From Hydrocarboniphaga sp965279055 (GTDB lineage Bacteria; Pseudomonadota; Gammaproteobacteria; Nevskiales; Nevskiaceae), in contig NZ_OZ257125.1 of the NCBI RefSeq assembly GCF_965279055.1, positions 1,426,001 to 1,490,000 of the forward strand: a stretch of 64,000 nucleotides of DNA, written 5' to 3'. Both the position numbers and the translations under genes were made by a program. Positions 49,072 to 56,132 of this stretch are shown piece by piece; positions within the stretch are counted from its first letter, which is position 1, and each line of letters starts with the position of its first letter. Under the pieces are notes generated by a model, which made no database searches, was not told the origin of the DNA, and saw nothing but the letters and a program-made list of their open reading frames with translations.

Positions 49072-50022
49072 CTAGCCGAGCACCTTGTTCATCGCCGCCA
49101 GCAGCTTGGCGAAGCGTGGCGGCTCTTCGCTGGCGAAGGCGCGGCCGCGATCGCTCAGCGTGAAGCGCGGCGCGTCGCCATCGCCCAGGCGCGCGTGGCC
49201 GTGGCGCAGCAGCAGATCGAGGCCGGTCAGCAGCGCATTGTCGTCATAGCTCGGCGCGGAGCGCTGCCAGGCTTCATGCAGCGCTTCGTAGCCGACGTCG
49301 GCGGGCAGCCCGGCGAGCTGCTTGGCAACCAGCCGATGTGCTTCTTCGGCGGTCGGCGCGGTCTGCACTTCGGCCAGCGGTGGCGCCAGGCGCAGCAGCG
49401 CGTCGGGCGAGCGCGGCGCCTGCAGCCAGGCTTCGCCGTCGCGCGTCAGCTGCCAGTAGCGGTCCATGCCGATCAGACGCGGCAGCAGCAGGCCGTCGCG
49501 CACCACCACGTCCAGGCCGGTGCGCAGCTCGCCGGCGCGGTGGCCCATCTCCTGCCAGTAGCGCGACAGGGTCATGCCGATCAGCCGGGCGTCGGCCTTG
49601 AGCCGCAGCTCGCGGTACACGCCAAGAATGTCGTTGCGCAGGCGCAGCTCGCTCAAATGCGGGCGCTGCGCCGGGCTGCCGGCGGTTGATGCCGGCTCGG
49701 CGGCCGTCGCCGTCGCCGTCGCCGGCGTTGCCGCCGGAGGCGGCTCCGCCACGGCGGCAGGCAGAGCCAGCGCCTCGATCAGCCGCCGATAGCCTTCGAC
49801 GGTGAAGCGCAGATGCGGCGGATCGCTGTTCGGCGTCAGCGCGATCCAGTCGTCGACGAAGAGTTTTTTCAGCGCGCTGCCGAGTTGCTCCGGCTCGCGT
49901 CCGGCCTCGGCCCAGCGCCTGTGCAGCAGTTGTGCCGGCAGGCCCTGGCTGAGGCTGACGCTGTGCGCGTCGAGCCAGCGCAGGATGTCGTCGCAGGCGG
50001 CGTCGTCGATGATCGGTGTCAT
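49072..50022 (-). CDS. Protein with three winged-helix-like modules, unknown function
   Basis: The product is 316 residues. Three times the chain shows helices that end in a strand-turn of winged-helix type: LRFTVEGYRRLIEAL (about residue 70), RYWQLTRDGEAWLQ (about 190) and RFTLSDRGRAFASEEP (about 300). An Ala/Thr/Pro linker separates the first from the second. No signal peptide or membrane segment is visible. It could be a DNA-binding or protein-binding scaffold. The ATG at 50022 is chosen because gggag lies eight bases upstream. It is directly downstream of selO on the same strand. Confidence 0.7.
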   Translation of the reverse strand: MTPIIDDAACDDILRWLDAHSVSLSQGLPAQLLHRRWAEAGREPEQLGSALKKLFVDDWIALTPNSDPPHLRFTVEGYRRLIEALALPAAVAEPPPAATPATATATAAEPASTAGSPAQRPHLSELRLRNDILGVYRELRLKADARLIGMTLSRYWQEMGHRAGELRTGLDVVVRDGLLLPRLIGMDRYWQLTRDGEAWLQAPRSPDALLRLAPPLAEVQTAPTAEEAHRLVAKQLAGLPADVGYEALHEAWQRSAPSYDDNALLTGLDLLLRHGHARLGDGDAPRFTLSDRGRAFASEEPPRFAKLLAAMNKVLG

Positions 50023-50038
50023 GCGCAAAGCTCCCGGC

Positions 50039-51529
50039 TCACGATGAACAACTGACGCTGATGTGCCGCGCTTCCGGCGGCGGTTCGGCGGCGTAGGCCT
50101 CGTTTTCGGGTTGCTCTTCGAACGGCTTTTGTATAAGTGCGAACAGCCGCGCGACTTCGCTGGCGTCACCGGCCTCGGCTTTCTCGATCGCCGTCTGCAG
50201 CAGGTGATTGCGCAGCACATATTTCGGATTCACCGCGTGCATGCGCGCGCGCCGCGCATCCTCGTTTTCGCCGTCGAACTGCAGCCGCGCGCGGTACTCG
50301 GCGAGCCAGGCATCGAAGCCTTCGCGATCGGTGATCAGGTCGCGCAGCAGCGGTGTTGTACCGGAGTCGATGCGAACGTCGCCGAGTGCGCGGAAGCTGC
50401 GCGTGAAGTCATTCTTGCCACGGTCCAGCAGATTCAGGAATCGGTTGATCAGATCGCGATCCTTTTCCTGCATGGAAGCGAAACCGAATTTGTCGCGCCA
50501 CAGCTCCATCATCCTGGTCGTGTACGCGGCCGGAAAACGATTCAGGATGCCGTTGGCGATTTCCACGGCCTGATCGGGGTCGTCATGCAGCAGCGGCAGA
50601 GTCGCCTGCAGCAGCCGCGAGCAGTTCCAGTGGCCGATCATCGGCTGCTGGTCGTAGGCGTAGCGGCCGTCCTCGTCGGTGTGATTGCAGATGTGGTGCG
50701 CGTCGAAGGCGTCGAGAAAACCGTAGGGACCGTAGTCCAGCGTGAGCCCCAGCACGCTCATGTTGTCGGTGTTCATGACGCCGTGGCAGAAGCCCACCGC
50801 CTGCCATTGCGCGATCGTGCGCGCGGTGCGTTCGACGACTTCGGTCAGCCAGGCCGCGTAGCGATTGTCGAAGCCGGCGAGCTGCGGAAAATGATCGGCA
50901 ATGACCAGATCCGCCAGGGGCCTGAGCATCTCGTGCCGCTGCATCAGGTAGAAATATTCGAAGTGGCCGAAGCGCATGTGGCTGGGCGCGACGCGGCAGA
51001 TGATCGCCGCGTGTTCCAGGGTTTCGCGGCGCACCGGATCGCTGGCCGCGACCAGCGACAGCGAGCGCGTCGTCGGGATGCCGAGCGCGTGCATGGCTTC
51101 GCCGCACAGGTATTCGCGAATGCTCGAACGCAGCACCGCGCGGCCGTCGGCGAAGCGCGAGTAGGGGGTAGGCCCCGCGCCCTTGAGCTGCAGTTCGCGC
51201 AGTTCGCCGCGCGCGTCGCGAACCTGGCCGATCATGATCGCGCGGCCGTCGCCGAGCTGCGGCACGTAGGAGCCGAACTGGTGGCCAGCGTAGACAGTTG
51301 CGATATACGCGCCGTGCTCGACTTTGCGATTGCCGGCGAGCGCGGCGAGCAGCGCAGGATCGTCGGCGGCAGTGGCGGCAAGCCCCAGTTCTTCGGCCAG
51401 CCTGGCGTTGAAATGCAGCAGCCGCACGTCGTCCAGTGGCGTCGGGTCGACCTTCGAGTAATAGGCTTTGTCGAGCCGCGCGAAATGGTTTTCGAACGGC
51501 AGGTCGTCGATTCGGTTCTGGAGCGTCAT
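50039..51529 (-). CDS. selO: Protein adenylyltransferase SelO
   Basis: The product is 496 residues, the bacterial SelO size. SelO is a pseudokinase that transfers AMP to proteins of redox control. Landmarks are YAGHQFGSYVPQLGDGRAI, ELQLKGAGPTPYSRFADGRA (shown to family length), HGVMNTDNMSVLG with the metal-binding Asn-Asp pair, and the C-terminal SVSCSS, where the cysteine takes the place of the selenocysteine of animal SelO. The start follows a conserved MTLQNRIDDLPFENHFARL pattern. Confidence 0.94.
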   Translation of the reverse strand: MTLQNRIDDLPFENHFARLDKAYYSKVDPTPLDDVRLLHFNARLAEELGLAATAADDPALLAALAGNRKVEHGAYIATVYAGHQFGSYVPQLGDGRAIMIGQVRDARGELRELQLKGAGPTPYSRFADGRAVLRSSIREYLCGEAMHALGIPTTRSLSLVAASDPVRRETLEHAAIICRVAPSHMRFGHFEYFYLMQRHEMLRPLADLVIADHFPQLAGFDNRYAAWLTEVVERTARTIAQWQAVGFCHGVMNTDNMSVLGLTLDYGPYGFLDAFDAHHICNHTDEDGRYAYDQQPMIGHWNCSRLLQATLPLLHDDPDQAVEIANGILNRFPAAYTTRMMELWRDKFGFASMQEKDRDLINRFLNLLDRGKNDFTRSFRALGDVRIDSGTTPLLRDLITDREGFDAWLAEYRARLQFDGENEDARRARMHAVNPKYVLRNHLLQTAIEKAEAGDASEVARLFALIQKPFEEQPENEAYAAEPPPEARHISVSCSS

Positions 51530-51551
51530 GCGGACACTTTAGCCGTTTCTT

Positions 51552-51578
51552 CCCGTCTCCCGCGTGCGGGAGAGGGGA
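51552..51578. repeat. Family F repeat
   Basis: cccgtctcccgcgtgcggga with its complement forms a hairpin in the gap between the NDH-2 gene (upstream) and selO. Confidence 0.75.
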
Positions 51579-51585
51579 ACCCGTT

Positions 51586-52875
51586 TCAATCTGTTTTGAT
51601 CGCCTTGTCGTTCGACGTCGCATCCGAGCCGACGATCAGCCGCGCGCCGCGGCTGAAGCTCAGGTAGTTCCAGAACCACTGGATCGCGACCAGGGTGCGG
51701 TTGCGCATGCCGATCAGAAAGTAGATGTGCGCGAAGCTCCACAGCCACCAGGCGAGACCGCCGCTCATTTTCAGTTTGCCGTAGTGGATGATCGCGCTGT
51801 TGCGGCCGATGGTCGCGAGGTTGCCGAAGTTGCGGTAGCGGAACGCGGCGGGCCGCGGTTTGCCGCGGATTTCGGCCCTGATACAGGCGGCGACATGCTG
51901 GCCGGCCTGCTTCGCCGCGGGCGCGACGCCGGGTACCGGCGCGCCCTGTACGGTCTTCACCGAGGCGGTGTCGCCGATCACGAAAATCTCGGGACTGCCC
52001 GGTACCGACAGATCCGCCGCCACCAGCGCGCGGCCGGCGCGATCGGCCGGGCAGCCGACCCAGCGCGCCGCCGGCGACGCCGCCACACCGGCGGCCCAGA
52101 TGATGGTGTGCGCGTCGATGCGATCTTTCTGCAGCGTCACACCGCGCGCGTCGCAGCCGATCACCTGCGCGTTCAGATGCACTTCCACGCCCATGCGCGT
52201 CAGCTCGCGACGCGCGACTTCGGACAGGGATTCCGGAAACGCGCCGAGCAGCCGCGGCGCGCCTTCGACCAGCATGATGCGCGTATCGCGCGGGTCGATG
52301 CTGCGAAAGTCCGAGGCCAGCGCGTGCTGCGCCAGCTCGGCGATCGCGCCGGCCATTTCCACGCCGGTCGGGCCGCCGCCGACGATGACGAACGTGGTCA
52401 GCGCGCGGCGCAGCGCCGGGTCGTCGGAATTCTCGGCGCGCTCGAATGCCAGCAGCAGGCGGCGCCGGATCAGGGTCGCGTCGTCGATGCGCTTCAGGCC
52501 GGGCGCGACCGGCGCCCATTCGTCGTGGCCGAAATAGGTGTGCGTGGCACCGGTGGCCAGCACCAGGTAGTCGTAGGGCAGGCGGCGGCCGTCGTCGAGC
52601 ACGACGTCGTGCGCGGCCTTGTCGACCGCGGTGACTTCGCCGAGCAGCACGCGCGCGTTGGCCTGGTTGCGCAACACGCTGCGCACCGGCCAGGCGATGT
52701 CGGAGGGGTTCAGTCCGGCGGTCGCCACCTGGTACAGCAACGGCTGGAACAGGTGGAAGTTGCGGCGGTCGACGACGGTGATGTCGGCGTCGGCCTTGGC
52801 CAGTGACTGCGCCGTGGTCAGGCCGCCGAAACCGGCGCCGACGATGACGACTTTCCTGCGGCTTTGGGTTTGCAT
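51586..52875 (-). CDS. ndh: Type II NADH dehydrogenase (NDH-2)
   Basis: The product is 429 residues. The FAD-binding GAGFGGLTTAQSL is at the N-terminus, and the NADH-binding VGGGPTGVEMAGAIAEL is near residue 165. A second FAD block is FVIGDTASV. The C-terminus carries an aromatic, membrane-associating segment (WWLWSFAHIYFLIGM). The enzyme passes electrons from NADH to quinone without pumping protons. Sulfide:quinone reductase is a relative, but its conserved cysteines are not apparent, so NDH-2 is preferred. It is transcribed away from the TonB receptor gene end. Confidence 0.9.
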   Translation of the reverse strand: MQTQSRRKVVIVGAGFGGLTTAQSLAKADADITVVDRRNFHLFQPLLYQVATAGLNPSDIAWPVRSVLRNQANARVLLGEVTAVDKAAHDVVLDDGRRLPYDYLVLATGATHTYFGHDEWAPVAPGLKRIDDATLIRRRLLLAFERAENSDDPALRRALTTFVIVGGGPTGVEMAGAIAELAQHALASDFRSIDPRDTRIMLVEGAPRLLGAFPESLSEVARRELTRMGVEVHLNAQVIGCDARGVTLQKDRIDAHTIIWAAGVAASPAARWVGCPADRAGRALVAADLSVPGSPEIFVIGDTASVKTVQGAPVPGVAPAAKQAGQHVAACIRAEIRGKPRPAAFRYRNFGNLATIGRNSAIIHYGKLKMSGGLAWWLWSFAHIYFLIGMRNRTLVAIQWFWNYLSFSRGARLIVGSDATSNDKAIKTD

Positions 52876-52973
52876 GCCGCGCAGTTTAGGCGGAAGCGCC
52901 GGGCCCGCCAGTCGTATTTTTCGATGCGGTGGATACGTGGCGCGAAGGATGTTTGCCGCTACCGCCGGTGGAT

Positions 52974-55427
52974 TTACAGCCTGACCGTCAGATCCAGCGT
53001 ATAGAAGCGCCCGTAGTCGGCCATCCAGCGCACCACGTTACCGGCGGCCAGCGGCTGGCTCAGCGCCTGGTTGTAGATCTTCACGTCGCTGAGGTTGTGG
53101 CCGGCGAAGGTCAGGCTCCAGCCTTCGGCCGGCGTTGCCGCCGTGATGCGCGCGTCGTAGACCAGGGTCGCCTTCTGCAGTTTCAGCGGATCGTCGTCCA
53201 GATCCAGATAACGCTGGCTGCGGTACAGCACATCGCCGCCCAGGGTCACGTGGACAGGGCCGGGCAGCGGCAGCAGGTAGCTGGGCACGAAACTCGCGGT
53301 CCACTTCGGCGCCAGTTCCAGCGGCCGGCCGCCGAGATCCTGGGTGTCCTCGCTGGAGCTGGAAACCGGCGGCGCATCCGGATAGCGGACGTAGTGCGCA
53401 TCGGCATAGCCGAACGAGGAACTCAGCAGCAGCCCGGGCAGCGGCAGCCAGGTCAGATCGCCCTCGAAGCCGCTGGAGCGCGCCGACGCGGCGTTGAGGA
53501 TCACGAAGCTGCCGTCCTGGAATGTCGACACCTGCAGGTTCTCGAACTTGGTCGTGAACGCGGCGATGTTGAACTGCAGCGGCGTGCCGAACAGCCGCGC
53601 GCGCGTCTTGGCGCCGACTTCGTAGCTGGTCGCCAGCTCCGGATCGTATTCGAGGTTTTCATTGGACAGCGGCCGGCCGTTGAAGCCACCGCTCTTGTAG
53701 CCCTGGGCCCAGGTGAAGTATGTGGTGATCGCCTGGTTCGGCTCGTATTTCAGGCCGGCTTTCGGCGACAGGTCCCAGTCGCTTTGCGTGGCATGGGTGT
53801 CGTGGTCTTTCTGCGCGCCGTTGGTGATCGCCGGAATCAGCGGGCTGTTGGTGTGGCTGTAGGCATCGGCGCTCTTGTATTCGTAGCCGAAGCGCAGGCC
53901 GCCGATGATCGAAAGATCCGGCAGCACCTTGTGCTCGAACTGGCCGAAGTACGCGGCGCTCTGCGTGTGCTGATCCAGGCCGACCGCAGCCGACACCTGT
54001 TGGCCGATCACCGGCGACAGCACCGGATTGAGCGTGTCGAGCAGGCTGCCCAGCGACGGCGCCAGCGCGCCGAACAGCGTGCCCGCCGAGCCGTTGCCGC
54101 TGCGGCCGGCGGCCTGTGCATCGGCCTGCGCGGCGGCGAAGTAGGCCGCGGCGGCGCCGAGGTCTTCGACCAGGAACAGATCGCTGGTGGTGTAGCGCGA
54201 ATCGAACAGGAAAAAGCCGGTCACGAAGTTGACGCCGTAACCCCAGCCGAACAGGTCCGGGGTCTCGCCGGCCAGGCGCAGTTCCTCGCTGAACTGGCTG
54301 TAGGTCGAGGGCTTGACCAGCTGGTCGACGATGAACGGAATCGGCGAGAAGTCCGCATCCAGATCGTCGCGCTTTTCGCGGCTGCCGGCGTAGGCGGTGA
54401 CCGACGTCACCGTGGCCTTGTTCATGCGCCACAGCGAGCCCGGATCGTAGTCGACGGTGATGTGCGCGCCATACAGCTGCGCGTCGTCACGCGAAGGATG
54501 ATTCTCCGAGTTCAGATGATTGCCGGCGTCGTCGTCGACCAGAGGATCGTAGGTCCGCGCCAGCGCCAGCATGTTGGCGCCGACATGGTCGAACGCGAAC
54601 AGGTTGTAGTTGCGGTACTGGTGCGAATAGAAGCCGCCGATGTCGACCGCGAAAGGGCCGTCGCCGTCGTAGCCCAGCCGCAGCCGCGCGCTGCGCTGCG
54701 ACGGATTGGATTCGCCGCGCTCGAGGAAGGTGTTGTACTGCGAGCCTTCGTCGCCGTAAGTGATGTTGCCGGCCAGGCGCGCGCTCCAGCTGTCGCCGAG
54801 CGCGACATTGAACGCCGGCTGCAGCGAGCGGCGGCCGTAGCTGCTGCCGGTGAAATCGCCGACGGTTTCGTTGGAGGTCCTGGCGGTATTGGTGCTCAGA
54901 TTGAGCAGGCCGGCGGTGGTGTTCTTACCGAACAGCGTGCCCTGCGGACCGCGCAGCACTTCGAAGCGATCGATGTCGCTGAAGAACGCCGACAAAAATG
55001 CGCTGCGGCCGTAATACACGCCGTCGACGACGGTGCCGACCGAAGGATCGAAGCTGGGATTCAGATCGGGCGTGGCAAAGCCGCGCACGCCGAGCGTGCC
55101 GGAATTGCCGGCGACGGTGATGTTCAAGTTCGCCGCGTAATTCTGCAGGTCGTTGAACGAGGCCAGGCCGGCCTGACGGATGAATTCGCCGTCCACCGTG
55201 GTCAGCGACACCGGCACGGTCTGCGCATCGCGCCGGGTCTTGGTCGCGGTGACGACGACGGTTTCGAGTTCGGTCGGTGCGTCGTTGTACGCCTCGGGCG
55301 CCGGATTCACGGCGACGCCGGTAACGTCGTCCTGCGCGAGCGCGATACCCGAGGCGAGCAGGGCGCCGGCCGCGAGCCACGCGGCGCGCCGCCCGGCGCG
55401 CGGCCGGGCGTTTAGCTGCGCGCTCAT
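52974..55427 (-). CDS. TonB-dependent outer-membrane receptor
   Basis: The product is 817 residues. A signal peptide (AAWLAAGALLASGIALA) precedes the plug: LETVVVTATKTRRDAQTVPVS and DRFEVLRGPQGTLFGKNTTAG. The barrel ends in FYTLDLTVRL with a C-terminal hydrophobic strand. An extracellular loop near 420-470 is Ala/Gly-rich. The ATG overlaps the stop of the HpnM/MlaC-like gene upstream by four bases, so the two are translationally coupled. That links this receptor to envelope lipid traffic rather than to an obvious siderophore system. Its ligand is unknown. Confidence 0.9.
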   Translation of the reverse strand: MSAQLNARPRAGRRAAWLAAGALLASGIALAQDDVTGVAVNPAPEAYNDAPTELETVVVTATKTRRDAQTVPVSLTTVDGEFIRQAGLASFNDLQNYAANLNITVAGNSGTLGVRGFATPDLNPSFDPSVGTVVDGVYYGRSAFLSAFFSDIDRFEVLRGPQGTLFGKNTTAGLLNLSTNTARTSNETVGDFTGSSYGRRSLQPAFNVALGDSWSARLAGNITYGDEGSQYNTFLERGESNPSQRSARLRLGYDGDGPFAVDIGGFYSHQYRNYNLFAFDHVGANMLALARTYDPLVDDDAGNHLNSENHPSRDDAQLYGAHITVDYDPGSLWRMNKATVTSVTAYAGSREKRDDLDADFSPIPFIVDQLVKPSTYSQFSEELRLAGETPDLFGWGYGVNFVTGFFLFDSRYTTSDLFLVEDLGAAAAYFAAAQADAQAAGRSGNGSAGTLFGALAPSLGSLLDTLNPVLSPVIGQQVSAAVGLDQHTQSAAYFGQFEHKVLPDLSIIGGLRFGYEYKSADAYSHTNSPLIPAITNGAQKDHDTHATQSDWDLSPKAGLKYEPNQAITTYFTWAQGYKSGGFNGRPLSNENLEYDPELATSYEVGAKTRARLFGTPLQFNIAAFTTKFENLQVSTFQDGSFVILNAASARSSGFEGDLTWLPLPGLLLSSSFGYADAHYVRYPDAPPVSSSSEDTQDLGGRPLELAPKWTASFVPSYLLPLPGPVHVTLGGDVLYRSQRYLDLDDDPLKLQKATLVYDARITAATPAEGWSLTFAGHNLSDVKIYNQALSQPLAAGNVVRWMADYGRFYTLDLTVRL

Positions 55428-56041
55428 GAGGCCGATCCGCAGGCGGCGCGTGCCTGCTGGTTGCGTTGCTCCAGTTCGGCCAACAGGCCGTCGACGCCGC
55501 TGCGCGTGATCTGGCTTTCGTACTGAGCCGAACGCACCGCGAGATCGCTGACGCCCTGGGCGACGACATTGACGATCTTCCAGCCGTCGGCGCCCTGGCG
55601 CAGCGCGTAGTCGAAGCTCACCGCATCGCCGCTGGCCGGCAGCAGGGTCGCGGCGACGCGGCCTTCGCTGCTGCTGGTGCCGAGTTCGAAGTGCGTGGCC
55701 TTGTCGGCGCTCGTGCTGGCGAACTGGCTGGCGTAGGTGGTCACCGCGGTGTCGGCGATCACCGTGCGAAAGCGCGTGCGCTGCGCCTCGCTCATGTCCT
55801 TCCAGTGGCGGCGCAGCAGCTTCTGTGCGATCAGCTCGAAGTCGAAGGCCTGCGCCACCACCGGCTCCAGCCGCTGGCGGCGGGCGGCGCAGGACTGGGG
55901 ATTACGCAGGCCGGCGACCAGCGCGCTCTGCAGGGCGTCGACCACGGCCGCGGGCGAGCCGGCGGCCGGCGCGGTGCTGCCTGCTGCGAAGGCCCAGGCC
56001 GGCACCATCGCCAGGCCCAGCACCGCAAAAAATCTCGACAC
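55424..56041 (-). CDS. MlaC/Ttg2D-family periplasmic lipid-binding protein, HpnM-like
   Basis: The product is 205 residues. The signal peptide (RFFAVLGLAMVPAWAFA) leads to a Tol_Tol_Ttg2/MlaC domain: VVAQAFDFELIAQKLLRRHW, LVDLAVR-like region and YESQITRSGVDGLLAEL at the end. MlaC proteins carry phospholipids across the periplasm. HpnM is the member next to hpnN in hopanoid clusters, and an HpnN-like gene lies just upstream and divergent. The GTG start at 56041 has aggag six bases before it. Confidence 0.87.
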   Translation of the reverse strand: MSRFFAVLGLAMVPAWAFAAGSTAPAAGSPAAVVDALQSALVAGLRNPQSCAARRQRLEPVVAQAFDFELIAQKLLRRHWKDMSEAQRTRFRTVIADTAVTTYASQFASTSADKATHFELGTSSSEGRVAATLLPASGDAVSFDYALRQGADGWKIVNVVAQGVSDLAVRSAQYESQITRSGVDGLLAELEQRNQQARAACGSAS

Positions 56042-56060
56042 GTTGTCTCCTGATTTATTT

Positions 56061-56087
56061 CCCCTCTCCCGCACGCGGGAGAGGGGA
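56061..56087. repeat. Family F repeat in a divergent promoter region
   Basis: cccctctcccgcacgcggga with its complement forms a perfect hairpin between the HpnM-like and HpnN-like genes. It occupies much of the 90-base divergent gap and may affect both promoters. Confidence 0.8.
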
Positions 56088-56132
56088 AACGGCACTAGCA
56101 TGGGCGCGGATGATCGGACCGTAAGAGGCGGT

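Noticed and set aside
51586..52875. Sulfide:quinone oxidoreductase that could feed the persulfide dioxygenase
   Set aside because: The cysteines expected for SQR are not evident, and the C-terminal aromatic membrane segment fits NDH-2. It is also distant and on the other strand.
52929..55415. 828-codon open frame on the plus strand
   Set aside because: It is antisense to the second TonB receptor and has no recognisable domain.
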